DNA of 64,000 nt from Sphingobacteriaceae bacterium (GCA_903642215.1 CAHJWG010000009.1:124001-188000), one strand, 5' to 3'. Positions 50,691 to 60,051 are shown, counted from the first letter of the stretch. Notes: generated from the sequence alone by a model not told the origin. Made by a program: numbers and translations.

Positions 50691-53145
50691 ATTCTGATCT
50701 TAAACTCTTAACCGGGTTAGCCAATGCTGCTTTTATCGACTGAAAACCTACCGTTAGCAAAGCAAGGACAAGTGCTACAACTCCTGCCGACAAAAACATC
50801 CACAATTGTATTTCTATCCGATAGGCAAAACCCTGCAGCCATTTTTGCATCGCCCACCATACAATTGGCGAGGCAATTACAAACGCAGTTAGTACCAACC
50901 AAACATATTCTTTGGATAACAAACGGACGATGCCCGAAACGGAAGCACCAAGCACTTTCCGGATACCAATCTCTTTGGTGCGCTGGAAAGCGGTAAGTAC
51001 GGCAAGCCCGAATAACCCTAAGCAGCTTATAAAAATCGAAACAAGGGTTGCAAGGTTAATCAGCTTAGCCAAATGCTGTTCCTGCTCATATAATTTCGCA
51101 ATCACTTCATCATAAAATTTATAAGAATAAGTTTCCGGCGGATAGAACTGGTACCAGTCTTTCTCAACAGCTTTTAGCGTTTTCTGCCATTGGGCAGGAT
51201 CTTTACTTACTAATTTGATGGAAAAAGTATTAAGATTGTCTTTCTCAGATTGGAAAGCCATCGGGTCTATCGTTTTATAAAAATCCTGCTGATGGAAATC
51301 TTTTACCACGCCAACGATAGGAAAAGGTATCATTTGCCCTTTCTGAGCAATCGTTTTCCCGATTGCATCCTGCGGAGAAGCAAAGCCAAATGCTTTTACA
51401 GCGGTTTCATTAATTACAAATTCGTTAGTGGTATCCGAAGCATGGAGATTTCTTCCGGCCAGTAATTTCATATCATACAAACCGAGGTAGGCTGTATCCA
51501 CCCATTTCTTGAAAACTTGTCTTTCTATTGGTTCTTTACCTTTTTGAATATAATCGTACGGACTGGAAGAGTAATTATTATTCATCGGAACAGAGCCGAG
51601 AGAAATGTTTTGAACACCTGGCAGCCGTTTCAATTCTGATAGCAGCGTGAACTGTTTATTCTCATATTTTTTATCTTCTGTATATTTCCAAGGTACATCA
51701 ACCACAATAACGGCATCTTTATTAAAACCCATATCTGTTTTAAGCGCAAATTGTAACTGGCTGCCTACAATCAAAGCACTCGTAATAAAAACAAGAGCGA
51801 TTACGAATTGAAAAACAATCAGTACCTTTTGTAAACTAAACCTGCTGCCTCTTTTTAGGCCGATAGAAGAGCCGCGAAATATGTTAACTGCCTTTACCTT
51901 TGTGATGAGCCAGGCCGGGTAAAGGCCGGCTAAAACAGTTACAACAATTGCCAGCAGGATGATAAAAATGATGAGCTGAAAGATATTGGTTATGGGTGTG
52001 ATGCCCGGTGGGATAATGTCTTTCAGCAACCAAAAAGCAAGCAAGCTGAACACATAGGATAATGTACCCGCAGCGAAAGTAGTGATCATTGTTTCTGATA
52101 AAAACTGCCCGATTAAAGCGGCCTGACTGCTGCCCAGCGTTTTCCTGATACCAATTTCTTTAGCCCTTCGCGGGATGCTGGCTACACTCATATTGATGTA
52201 GTTGATGCAAGCCAGAACAAGCAGGAACAGTGCAATACCGCTCAAACCATACATAACTGGTTTGTTTGCCTTGCGAATATCCCCTTCTTTAACATGTGTA
52301 GAAAAATGAGATTCGCTTAAAGGTATTACTTGAAACCATCTTTTAAATTTAAAAGCGTTCGATTTCTTTTGTTGAAATTCCTTGTATTTCTGAGCTGCAA
52401 TATTTTCAATCTGCTTTTTTATTTTTTCGGGCTGAGTTCCGGGTTTAAATTGCAGATATAATTTATCAGAACCGCTTGTGTTCGTCCAGGTATTTAACTC
52501 GTAGGCTTTGGTTGGCAACGTACAAAATTCCTGCGCCGTAAATTCAGTGGGTGCTTTAAAATCTGCCACAATACCGGTAACTGTACTTTGCACAGTATCA
52601 CTGTAGCTGTAGTAAGTAATTTGCTGGTTTAATATTGCTGAAGGTTTTTTATTGGGGAAATATTGCTTCGCCCTGCTTTCCGTCAGAATCACACTTTCCG
52701 GGGCTTTTAGCGCGGTTGATTTATTGCCGGCCAGCCATTTATAAGGTAACATTTTAAAATAGGTAACATCTGTGGCAACAATATTTTCCTGATCTTCAAA
52801 AATTGTGGCTTTTTGGGAAGGACCGTTGATCTCTACAGCTTTAATATATTTCCCAAAAACTGGCACCACGTAATCCAAACCAGCAATCTGCTCGCGCACG
52901 CCCTGGTAAAGCGGAGCTGAAACGCCGCCGTTGTAAGATTCTTTTTCATCAAAAATAAAACCGGTAACAACGCGATAAATATTTTTTTGGTTGGGCAGGC
53001 CGCGGTCATAACTAAATTCATAATCTACAATCCGGAAAATTACCCAACAGGCACTAATGCTGATAGCCAATCCAAAAATATTTAGCGTGGTAAACAACCG
53101 TTGTTTTAATAAGTGGCGTAGTGTGTTGATTAGATATGTTGTCAT
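50689..53145 (-). CDS. MacB/FtsX-type ABC permease 7
   Basis: The 818-residue protein starts MTTYLINTLRHLLKQRLFTTLNIFGLAISISACWVIFRIV, unlike the MIRNYFKIA/MIKNYLKIA start of most paralogues. The first core motif is GIRKTLGSSQAALIGQFLSET and the second GIRKVLGASVSGIVRLLSKEY with WLQGFAYRI. The first periplasmic loop is long (to about residue 275) and includes YQGVREQIAGLDYVVPVFG. The tail is intact although the stop lies inside an A-family element. A motif copy is 27 bases before the ATG. Confidence 0.94.
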   Translation of the reverse strand: MTTYLINTLRHLLKQRLFTTLNIFGLAISISACWVIFRIVDYEFSYDRGLPNQKNIYRVVTGFIFDEKESYNGGVSAPLYQGVREQIAGLDYVVPVFGKYIKAVEINGPSQKATIFEDQENIVATDVTYFKMLPYKWLAGNKSTALKAPESVILTESRAKQYFPNKKPSAILNQQITYYSYSDTVQSTVTGIVADFKAPTEFTAQEFCTLPTKAYELNTWTNTSGSDKLYLQFKPGTQPEKIKKQIENIAAQKYKEFQQKKSNAFKFKRWFQVIPLSESHFSTHVKEGDIRKANKPVMYGLSGIALFLLVLACINYINMSVASIPRRAKEIGIRKTLGSSQAALIGQFLSETMITTFAAGTLSYVFSLLAFWLLKDIIPPGITPITNIFQLIIFIILLAIVVTVLAGLYPAWLITKVKAVNIFRGSSIGLKRGSRFSLQKVLIVFQFVIALVFITSALIVGSQLQFALKTDMGFNKDAVIVVDVPWKYTEDKKYENKQFTLLSELKRLPGVQNISLGSVPMNNNYSSSPYDYIQKGKEPIERQVFKKWVDTAYLGLYDMKLLAGRNLHASDTTNEFVINETAVKAFGFASPQDAIGKTIAQKGQMIPFPIVGVVKDFHQQDFYKTIDPMAFQSEKDNLNTFSIKLVSKDPAQWQKTLKAVEKDWYQFYPPETYSYKFYDEVIAKLYEQEQHLAKLINLATLVSIFISCLGLFGLAVLTAFQRTKEIGIRKVLGASVSGIVRLLSKEYVWLVLTAFVIASPIVWWAMQKWLQGFAYRIEIQLWMFLSAGVVALVLALLTVGFQSIKAALANPVKSLRSE

Positions 53146-53167
53146 AAAAAATTTGTTATTGATTCTC

Positions 53168-53187
53168 TGATGCTTCTTTTATCGATG
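53168..53187 (-). repeat. dispersed motif copy upstream of permease 7
   Basis: The exact core is at 53173-53183, 27 bases before the permease 7 start. The surrounding TGATGCTTCTTTTATCGATG is shared with the copy at 55701. Confidence 0.8.
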
Positions 53188-53203
53188 TTTTTTGGGTAAG
53201 AGG

Positions 53204-53282
53204 TAGGTTTGAGGTATGGGGTATGAGGTACGGCTTTCTTTTCCTCAAACCTCAAAACCCCGTACCCCATACCTCAAACCTA
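53204..53282 (-). terminator. B-family hairpin after permease 8, 20-bp perfect stem
   Basis: The left arm 53204-53223 and right arm 53263-53282 are perfect 20-base complements with a 39-base loop that itself contains further pairing (CCTCAAACCTC). The right arm includes the stop codon of permease 8, so the hairpin begins within the gene end. Confidence 0.85.
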
Positions 53283-55679
53283 CTCACTCCTCAAACTTTT
53301 CACCGGATTGGCCAATGCTGCTTTTACCGCCTGAAAACTGATGGTAAGGAGGGCGATTAAAATAGCCAAGCCACCTGCTGCAGCAAAAACCCACCATCTA
53401 ATAGCAATACGATAAGCAAAACCTTGCAGCCATTGGTGCATAAAATACCAGGCAAGCGGAGAGGCCACCAGTACGGCAATCAGGGTTAACTTTAAAAAAT
53501 CTTTTGTAATCAGAGCGACAATTCCGCTTACACCGGCACCTAAAACTTTACGAATGCCAATTTCTTTTGTGCGTTGCATGGTGGTAAAAGCTACCAAACC
53601 AAACAAACCTAAGCAAGCCAATAAAATGGCAAGTATGGAAAAAGTGCTGAAAACTTTGGCTGATCTTTGTTCTGAAATGTACAAACTGTTGTAATCATCA
53701 TCCAGGAAACGGTATTCAAACGGCATTGATGGTGCGCGTTCTTTCCACAAATTCTGTAAAGAATTTATGGTGGCTGGCAAGTTTTTTCCGCTTACCCTGA
53801 TAAAGAAATCGTTTGTATAATTCCGGTCTAAAAACAGCATGAGCGGGCCAATCGGCTGGTGAAAAGATGAAAAGTGAAAATCTTTGACAACTGCTTTTAT
53901 CACACCGGGGAAGTTTTTTTCGACCGTTTTTCCAACCGCTTGTTCCGGTGTCCAGCCAAAAGCTTTTACCGCGGTTTCATTCAAAATAAAAGCATACTTG
54001 AAGTTTTTACTTTGATTTGCCGTATCTGCAAGCTTTAAATCAGCACGGGTAAAATCAGTTCCGGCAATAATTTTCATGCCCATTGTTTTCATAAAACCTA
54101 AATCTGATGGCAGGGCGGTAATATCCAAACTAACCTTGCCATGGCCGGTTTCTGCACTGATGCCATCGCCCCAACGCACAAAAGTTGGCGTTGCATTGGC
54201 ACCGCTCACACTGATTACTTGTGGCAGTCTGCTGATTTCTGCTTTAATCGGTTCATAATTCTCCCTTACCTGCTGTGTAATCGGCAATACCAAAATGTGT
54301 TCTTTATCATAACCCAGATCTTTACTTTGAATATAATTGAGTTGTTGCAGGATGATTATCGTGGCAATAATCAGAAATATGGAAACTGCAAATTGGAAAA
54401 TAATTAACGATTTCCGGAAAGTTCCGCCGGAAGAAGAAAGCCGCAATCCGGATTTTAAAATATGAATGATCCCGGTATTGGAAAGTATAAATGCCGGATA
54501 TGCGCCCGAAGAAAAAGCGATTGCAATAAATAAAATTATCACCGTAAAAAATGGAATAGGCTTCAACATCAAAGAAAATGATAGTGTTTTGCCGGTTAAC
54601 TGATTAAAATATGGTAGAAGAATTGCTGAAAGTATAATTGCGATAACGAGCGACAACAATGTAAGCAAAAATGATTCACCTATAAACTGTCTGAAAAGCT
54701 GTGATTTTTCTGCACCCAGAACTTTTCTGATACCAATCTCGGCACTCCGGGCACTTGATTGCACAGTGGCCAGGTTTGTATAGTTGATACAGGCGATAAC
54801 CAGTATCAGCAAAGCAATAATACCAAGTATGTACACTGTAGTGATGCTGCCACTTGGTTCCAAACCATCCAATTGCGAATATAAGTGAACGCTAAGCAGA
54901 GGTTCAAGATTGTAAAGTAGCGGACTGTTGTTTTCTAATTTCAGCTCACTTTTGCTGATGCCGAGCATATAAGAGTTTAACTGTTGCTGGAAACTTTTCA
55001 GTTCGTCCTTGTTTTTCAGCAATAAGTAGGTTGTATAATTTGCCGTCCACCATTCTTCGGTTTTTGCTGCCTGAAGCGATGTAAACGAAGCAATAAAATC
55101 GTATTTAATTTGAGAATTCTCCGGCGCATCGGCAACTACTCCCGTCACGGTATAAGTTTTATCGCCCCAGGTTGTAACACTTAATATCTTTCCAATCGGA
55201 TCAATATGTTGAAAATATTTTTCTGCTGTTTTTGCGGTAATAATAATTTGATTCGACGCATTTAAAGCTGTTTTCGGATTCCCGCGGATTAGTTTGAAAG
55301 AGAAAATATTAAAAACTGAAGCATCTGCGAAAAGGAAGTTTTTTTCATGAAACATTTCCTGACCATTTTTAACAATTGCCTCACTATTCATCAGCCTGAC
55401 ATAATCCTGAACCTGCGGGAAGGTGCGTGATAATTGCGGGCCGGCTTTCGTACCGGTTAAGGCAACTTTTTGGCTGCCGCCATCGCCGTATTGCATGGTC
55501 ATGCGGACAATCCGATCGGCCTTTTCATTAAACCTGTCGTAACTTAGTTCGTTGATAACAAACAAACTAATGAGCAGGCAACTGACTAAACCAGCCGTTA
55601 AACCTATAATGTTGATTAACGTGAATAATTTACTTTTTTGCAGCCTTCGCAATGCAATTTTGAAATAATTTCTAATCAT
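53280..55679 (-). CDS. MacB/FtsX-type ABC permease 8
   Basis: ATG 55679 gives MIRNYFKIALRRLQKSKLFTLINIIGLTAGLVSCLLI; an in-frame extension to 55733 runs through a dispersed motif and is not supported by paralogues. The 799-residue protein has GIRKVLGAEKSQLFRQFIGES in the first core and GIRKVLGAGVSGIVALITKDF with WLQGFAYRI in the second. It shares YFMHQWLQ with permease 9, a possible sign of common ancestry. The invariant tail is present and its stop codon is the base of a 20-bp hairpin. A motif copy lies 25 bases upstream. Confidence 0.94.
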   Translation of the reverse strand: MIRNYFKIALRRLQKSKLFTLINIIGLTAGLVSCLLISLFVINELSYDRFNEKADRIVRMTMQYGDGGSQKVALTGTKAGPQLSRTFPQVQDYVRLMNSEAIVKNGQEMFHEKNFLFADASVFNIFSFKLIRGNPKTALNASNQIIITAKTAEKYFQHIDPIGKILSVTTWGDKTYTVTGVVADAPENSQIKYDFIASFTSLQAAKTEEWWTANYTTYLLLKNKDELKSFQQQLNSYMLGISKSELKLENNSPLLYNLEPLLSVHLYSQLDGLEPSGSITTVYILGIIALLILVIACINYTNLATVQSSARSAEIGIRKVLGAEKSQLFRQFIGESFLLTLLSLVIAIILSAILLPYFNQLTGKTLSFSLMLKPIPFFTVIILFIAIAFSSGAYPAFILSNTGIIHILKSGLRLSSSGGTFRKSLIIFQFAVSIFLIIATIIILQQLNYIQSKDLGYDKEHILVLPITQQVRENYEPIKAEISRLPQVISVSGANATPTFVRWGDGISAETGHGKVSLDITALPSDLGFMKTMGMKIIAGTDFTRADLKLADTANQSKNFKYAFILNETAVKAFGWTPEQAVGKTVEKNFPGVIKAVVKDFHFSSFHQPIGPLMLFLDRNYTNDFFIRVSGKNLPATINSLQNLWKERAPSMPFEYRFLDDDYNSLYISEQRSAKVFSTFSILAILLACLGLFGLVAFTTMQRTKEIGIRKVLGAGVSGIVALITKDFLKLTLIAVLVASPLAWYFMHQWLQGFAYRIAIRWWVFAAAGGLAILIALLTISFQAVKAALANPVKSLRSE

Positions 55680-55700
55680 GACTTTAGCTTTTTTATAACT

Positions 55701-55715
55701 AATGCTTCTTTTATC
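55701..55715 (-). repeat. dispersed motif copy upstream of permease 8
   Basis: The exact core is at 55705-55715, 25 bases before the ATG at 55679, directed toward it. The A-family copy 3 starts 11 bases beyond. Confidence 0.8.
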
Positions 55716-55725
55716 GATGTTTTTT

Positions 55726-55835
55726 AGCCCCACCTAACCTCCCCGAAGGGGAGGAATTATGGCGGAGACCTTTATAGTTTTCTATGATCTGCCCTGCAAA
55801 GCCCTCTCCTGTGGAGAGGGTTTGGGTGAGGCTTT
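55726..55835. repeat. A-family ~100-base intergenic element, copy 3
   Basis: It carries the same ends and the two inner hairpins CCTCCCCGAAGGGGAGG and CCCTCTCCTGTGGAGAGGG. It is about 10 bases longer than copies 1 and 2 in its middle (TATAGTTTTCTATGATC). Base pairing in both hairpins is kept despite loop changes. Confidence 0.82.
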
Positions 55836-55864
55836 ATTAGTAAGCGGTGCGGTAACTTTGCAAA

Positions 55865-55893
55865 TAGCTGATAGCTGACACCCAATTACTAAA
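55865..55893. repeat. C-family element after permease 9
   Basis: TAGCTGATAGCTGACACCC followed by AATTACTAAAAGCTT is a diverged C-type palindrome close to the permease 9 stop. Confidence 0.45.
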
Positions 55894-55902
55894 AGCTTCT
55901 CC

Positions 55903-58299
55903 TCATTCACTCCGCAAACTCTTCACCGGGTTAGCCAATGCTGCTTTTATCGCTGTATATCCACTTGTTAACCAGGATATAAACAAAGAACAAATAATGG
56001 TAACTGCAAAAAAGCCTGGGCCAATACTAATGCGGTAAGTATATTGCTGCAGCCATTGGTGCATAAAATACCAGGCAATAGGGGAAGCGATGAGAAAAGC
56101 AATCAAAATAAGTACTGTAAACTCTTTTGATAGCATGGTTACAATATCGCGAACGGGCGCGCCCAAAACTTTACGGATGCCAATTTCTTTCCGGCGTTGT
56201 ACAGCCATAAAGGAAATCAAACCATACAAACCAAGGCAGGAAATAAAGATGGCGATACCCGAAAATATCTTATACAGTTGCGAAAGCTGGTTTTCCCTTT
56301 TATAATAATCAGCGATAGACTGGTCTAAAAAACTGTACTCAAATACATAATCGGGGAAGTATTTATTCCATATATTTTGCATATCTGCCAAAACAGTTTT
56401 TACATGGCTCATATCTATTTTAATATTTACCATACCATACGCACTTTTATTGGTTGTTAGCACGACCGGACCGATAGGATCACGCAAGGAGTTAACATGG
56501 AAATCTTTTATAACGCCTACAACCGGACAAAACTTTCCATTCACGTTGATTTGTTTCCCCAGGATATCATTTGGGTTTTGGATACCCAGATTTTTCGCTA
56601 CTGTTTCGTTCACAACAAATTCACGCATCGTGTCGGACGGAAAATAAGCCCTGCCGGCAACGAAAGCAAAATTATACAATCGAAAATAATTCCCGTCGGC
56701 AGGCTTTATAGAAACAACCATATCGGAATGTTTCGTGCTATTGATTTTTGTTTGCAAATCAGTGTACCAGCCGCCTTCGCCTGATGGTGTAAATGTGCTG
56801 AAACTCACATTTGTAATACCGGGCAATTTATTTAATTCATTATGAAGCAAATCCATTTTTGTACGGCTCAAGCTATCGCCGGGAAAACCTGCATTGATGA
56901 TGGCCACTTTGGTAAATCCCATATTTGCCGTTATGAAATAATCCATCTGTGATGCCACGATCAGCGTACCAATAATGAGTGCCTGTGCAATTACAAATTG
57001 AAATATAACCAGTGCTCGCCTCAAGGTAATTCCTTTACTGTTAGAATTAATGGCATTCTTTAAAACACTCACCGGTTTAAAACCAGACAATATCAACGCC
57101 GGGTAGAAACCCGATAAAAAGATAACCAGCAATAAAACACCAGCCAGCAGGAAGATAGATTGTGCACCAAATAAGGCAGATAAGTGTAATTTAATATCGA
57201 GAATGTGGTTTATAAAAGGTAGGCAAACAAAAACAAAAAGTAGCGAACTCATGAATGCAAGTACTATAGTGATGCCGGTTTCCCCCAGAAATTGAAATAC
57301 CAATTGCAAACGGCTGCCACCAAGTACCTTTCTTACACCTACTTCACGTGCACGATTAATTGCTTGGGCTGTTGTAATATTAATAAAATTTACGCAAGCG
57401 ATAATCAACAGAAATAAGCCGATCAGGCTCAGTCCCCAAATCAGATCTTTGCTAAATGTCCGCCCGGTAAAATTTTCATACCGATCATCAAAATGTACTT
57501 CTTTTAACGGTTGAAATTGTAAATCATAACCCGGGTTTACCGGCTTAATGTGTTTCTCTGTAAACGCAGCCAACAATTGCTTAACCTGAGCGAGAGAAGC
57601 ATTATCATTTAGTTGTACGAAACAGTAATTGGCATCATCGATGCTACTCCAGTCATTTGGCCTTAATCTGTTTTTTAGGGTGATATAGGATATTACGATG
57701 CTTAATGGAAAATCGGTATTAACAGGAGGATTATTCAAGATACCTGTTATTTTCATGTTGTTGCCATACAACCTGATTGTTTTGTTGATGGCCGTTTTCC
57801 AGTCACCAAAATATTTGTTCGCAACATCTTTTGTAAGGAGTACGGTATTAGGTTCCCGCAAAGAGTTTTTGATATCTCCGGATATTAAACCAAAATTAAA
57901 TATTTGGAAAAACTCGGGTTCTGCAGTAAATACTTTTTGTTCTTTAAATTTTTTTATCACCGAACCATCAGCAGCGGTTATATTGACTTGTACATTATTA
58001 TCACCAAAAATGGCTGCAGTATTTTTAAGCTGAGGAAGTTCAGTACGCAAACCTATTGTAACCGGGAACGGAACACCAGAACGGTATTCGGGATTAACCG
58101 AATTTTTCCCTATCCGTACAACCCGGTAGATGTTGTTTTTTTGGAGATGAAAATCGTCAAAGCTTTGTTCATATTGTATAACCAGAAATATCAATAGGAA
58201 AGTAGTAAACCCAACCATCAACCCGGAAATGTTGATAACCGAGTTGCTTTTATGCCTTAGTAAGTTTCTAACAGCAGTTTTGAAATAATTTTTGAACAT
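55903..58299 (-). CDS. MacB/FtsX-type ABC permease 9 (first in array order)
   Basis: The 798-residue protein starts MFKNYFKTAVRNLLRHKSNSVINISGLMVGFTTFLLIF. The first core has GVRKVLGGSRLQLVFQFLGET and the second GIRKVLGAPVRDIVTMLSKEF with WLQQYTYRI. It departs from the others near the end (GPGFFAVTIICSLFISWLTSGYTAIKAALANPVKSLRSE), yet keeps the invariant tail. It is the permease closest to the ATPase and adaptor genes and follows a small exported-protein gene by 112 bases. No motif copy lies directly upstream of this one. Confidence 0.94.
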   Translation of the reverse strand: MFKNYFKTAVRNLLRHKSNSVINISGLMVGFTTFLLIFLVIQYEQSFDDFHLQKNNIYRVVRIGKNSVNPEYRSGVPFPVTIGLRTELPQLKNTAAIFGDNNVQVNITAADGSVIKKFKEQKVFTAEPEFFQIFNFGLISGDIKNSLREPNTVLLTKDVANKYFGDWKTAINKTIRLYGNNMKITGILNNPPVNTDFPLSIVISYITLKNRLRPNDWSSIDDANYCFVQLNDNASLAQVKQLLAAFTEKHIKPVNPGYDLQFQPLKEVHFDDRYENFTGRTFSKDLIWGLSLIGLFLLIIACVNFINITTAQAINRAREVGVRKVLGGSRLQLVFQFLGETGITIVLAFMSSLLFVFVCLPFINHILDIKLHLSALFGAQSIFLLAGVLLLVIFLSGFYPALILSGFKPVSVLKNAINSNSKGITLRRALVIFQFVIAQALIIGTLIVASQMDYFITANMGFTKVAIINAGFPGDSLSRTKMDLLHNELNKLPGITNVSFSTFTPSGEGGWYTDLQTKINSTKHSDMVVSIKPADGNYFRLYNFAFVAGRAYFPSDTMREFVVNETVAKNLGIQNPNDILGKQINVNGKFCPVVGVIKDFHVNSLRDPIGPVVLTTNKSAYGMVNIKIDMSHVKTVLADMQNIWNKYFPDYVFEYSFLDQSIADYYKRENQLSQLYKIFSGIAIFISCLGLYGLISFMAVQRRKEIGIRKVLGAPVRDIVTMLSKEFTVLILIAFLIASPIAWYFMHQWLQQYTYRISIGPGFFAVTIICSLFISWLTSGYTAIKAALANPVKSLRSE

Positions 58300-58411
58300 A
58301 CATTTCTTATTAATCGATGGAGTGAATTTATAGTAAAAGTTGTTTAGATGCAGGTTTTAAAAAGTAGCATGTACTAAAAAAACTGATATTATAAAAAAAT
58401 TCAAATAATTG

Positions 58412-58843
58412 TTAATCAATGATTTCAATCATATCAACTTGTGATACTTTAGTTTTCAAGTTATTTGAATATTGAATTTTTATAAATTTAAAACTGGTTA
58501 ATCCGCCGGCTTTAAAATTCTGTGTTATACAATTTGGCAATTTGATGTTTCCTTTGGCAGTTCTAATTCTGTTCCTTCCAATAATTCCAAAGTAACTTTT
58601 ACCAATTTCAAGTTTATCAAACGTTAATTGGACATTTTCATGAGCTAAAAATTGGCATGTATTAATTAGTTCTTCCCGAGAAGTGCTCTTATCAAATAAA
58701 ATAACTGTTCTAATAATTCTGTCTCCATTTACAACTATAGTAGTTCTCGCAATTGGTCTCGGTAGTTGTTCATCATTACATCTCCAAACAAAAGAGGATA
58801 AAAGAAGCATTCCAACTATAGCAAGCAAGAATAGTTTTTTCAT
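58412..58843 (-). CDS. small exported protein of unknown function
   Basis: I recognise no family. The 143-residue protein has a signal peptide (MKKLFLLAIVGMLLLSSFVW) with a Cys soon after, then a mixed strand-helix body (TTIVVNGDRIIRTVILFDKS, ELINTCQFLAHENVQLTF). It ends with polar strands and VDMIEIID. It sits between the ATPase gene (77-base gap) and permease 9 on the same strand and could be co-transcribed with them. Its AT-rich composition differs from the ATPase gene. The signal-peptide codons MLLLSS contain an exact motif core (58797-58807) read on the opposite strand. Confidence 0.78.
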   Translation of the reverse strand: MKKLFLLAIVGMLLLSSFVWRCNDEQLPRPIARTTIVVNGDRIIRTVILFDKSTSREELINTCQFLAHENVQLTFDKLEIGKSYFGIIGRNRIRTAKGNIKLPNCITQNFKAGGLTSFKFIKIQYSNNLKTKVSQVDMIEIID

Positions 58844-58920
58844 GATTTACAAGGTTTGAACTATTTAAAAAGAGTTAAAATAATAAGACCTAATGTTGCT
58901 AATTTCTCACCTACAAACCC

Positions 58921-59598
58921 TCACACCAACAAATTCTCCGTAACCGTTTGCCCGTCCAGCATCCGGATAATCCGGTGACTGTAACGTGCATCATGTTCCG
59001 AGTGCGTAACCATTACAATCGTAGTTCCCTGCTCGTTCAGTTCGGTTAAAAGCTGCATCACTTCGTTACCGTTGGATGAATCAAGGTTACCTGTCGGCTC
59101 ATCCGCTAAAATTAGTTTTGGGTTGTTAACTACGGCTCGCGCTACGGCAACACGCTGCTGCTGTCCGCCCGAAAGCTGCTGCGGGAAGTGGTTGCGGCGG
59201 TGCATAATCTGCATTTTATCTAAAACCACATCAACTCGTTTTTTACGTTCGGCACTGTCTACGCCCAGATAAATCAGCGGCAGTTCTACGTTTTCAAAAA
59301 CGGTCAGCTCATCAATCAAATTGAAACTCTGGAACACAAAACCGATGTTGCGTTTGCGCAGATCGGCACGTTTGCGTTCGTTAAAACCGGCTACTTCAAT
59401 GTTGTTGAACATAAAGCTGCCGCCGTCCGGGTCGTCCAGCAAACCTAAAATGTTGAGCAAAGTAGATTTGCCGCAGCCAGAAGGTCCCATTACGGCCACG
59501 AATTCGCCGTCGTTTACATGGATGGTTAATTTGTTAAGGGCAGAAGTTTCAATGTCTTCTGTCCGGTAAATTTTTTCGAGTTCTGTAATTTTTATCAT
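58921..59598 (-). CDS. ABC transporter ATP-binding protein, MacB/LolD type
   Basis: The 225-residue nucleotide-binding protein powers FtsX-type permeases. It has Walker [10 protein letters not shown] at residues 38-46, the Q-loop region [19 protein letters not shown], and the ABC signature [14 protein letters not shown] near 141-154. Walker B is [13 protein letters not shown], and the switch His is in [11 protein letters not shown]. It has no membrane part, so it must pair with separate permeases; the array of MacB-like genes downstream on the same strand are the natural partners. It is the only ATPase of this type visible, against ten permease genes. The S23 gene lies between it and the adaptor. 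Confidence 0.96.
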   Translation of the reverse strand: MIKITELEKIYRTEDIETSALNKLTIHVNDGEFVAVMGPSGCGKSTLLNILGLLDDPDGGSFMFNNIEVAGFNERKRADLRKRNIGFVFQSFNLIDELTVFENVELPLIYLGVDSAERKKRVDVVLDKMQIMHRRNHFPQQLSGGQQQRVAVARAVVNNPKLILADEPTGNLDSSNGNEVMQLLTELNEQGTTIVMVTHSEHDARYSHRIIRMLDGQTVTENLLV

Positions 59599-59611
59599 GA
59601 GAGGAAGGTTT

Positions 59612-59635
59612 GAGGTATGGGGTTAGAGGTTTGAG
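59612..59635. repeat. B-related repeat on the left of the S23 gene
   Basis: GAGGTATGGGGTTAGAGG followed by TTTGAG is complementary in part to CCTCAAACC...CCCATACCTC on the far side of the S23 gene (60069-60096). The two would bracket the gene as inverted repeats. Confidence 0.55.
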
Positions 59636-59694
59636 CCTAAGCGGATACCTGTTCAGTTTAAATTTATTTTAAATTAATTTATTATGTTTAAAGT

Positions 59695-60051
59695 ATGCGT
59701 AATTATTCTGAATTATTGGTTTGGCAAAAGAGCCACGAATTAACTTTGAAAATATATAAAACCAGTTTTTCTTTTCCTAAGGAGGAAATATATGATTTAA
59801 CCTCACAAATGCGGCGGTCGAGTTCTTCAATTCCAACCAACATTGCTGAAGGTTGCGGTAGAGATAGTAATGCTGAAATGAAACAGTTTCTTATCATATC
59901 TTCTGGTTCAAGTTCTGAGTTAGAATATCAATTATTATTGATTAAAGATTTAAATTATATAAGCGAAGTTTTGTACCTGGAACTTTCAGCAGCTGTAGTT
60001 GAAATTAGAAAAATGATCAGAGCATTCATCAAAGCCTTACCTCAAGCCTAA
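59695..60051 (+). CDS. four-helix-bundle protein, S23 (rRNA intervening sequence) family
   Basis: The 118-residue protein matches the family found inside 23S rRNA intervening sequences and as free genes. It starts YSELLVWQKSHELTLKIYK, has QMRRSSSSIPTNIAEGCGR as the central signature, and ends ELEYQLLLIKDL and IRKMIRAFIKAL. Function is not established. Here it is inserted between the adaptor and ATPase genes on the opposite strand, with inverted GAGGTATGGGG-type repeats on both sides. That arrangement suggests insertion as a unit. No rRNA is nearby. The sequence is AT-rich compared with its neighbours. Confidence 0.9.
   Translation: MRNYSELLVWQKSHELTLKIYKTSFSFPKEEIYDLTSQMRRSSSSIPTNIAEGCGRDSNAEMKQFLIISSGSSSELEYQLLLIKDLNYISEVLYLELSAAVVEIRKMIRAFIKALPQA

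Noticed and set aside
55680-55733. Upstream extension of permease 8
   Set aside because: The added residues come from a dispersed motif and spacer DNA; paralogues begin with MIRNYFKIA or MIKNYLKIA at the chosen ATG. The same applies to extensions of permeases 1 and 5.
43754-55835. A-family elements as insertion sequences
   Set aside because: They are only about 100 bases long and no transposase gene is in the window; they can at most be non-autonomous.
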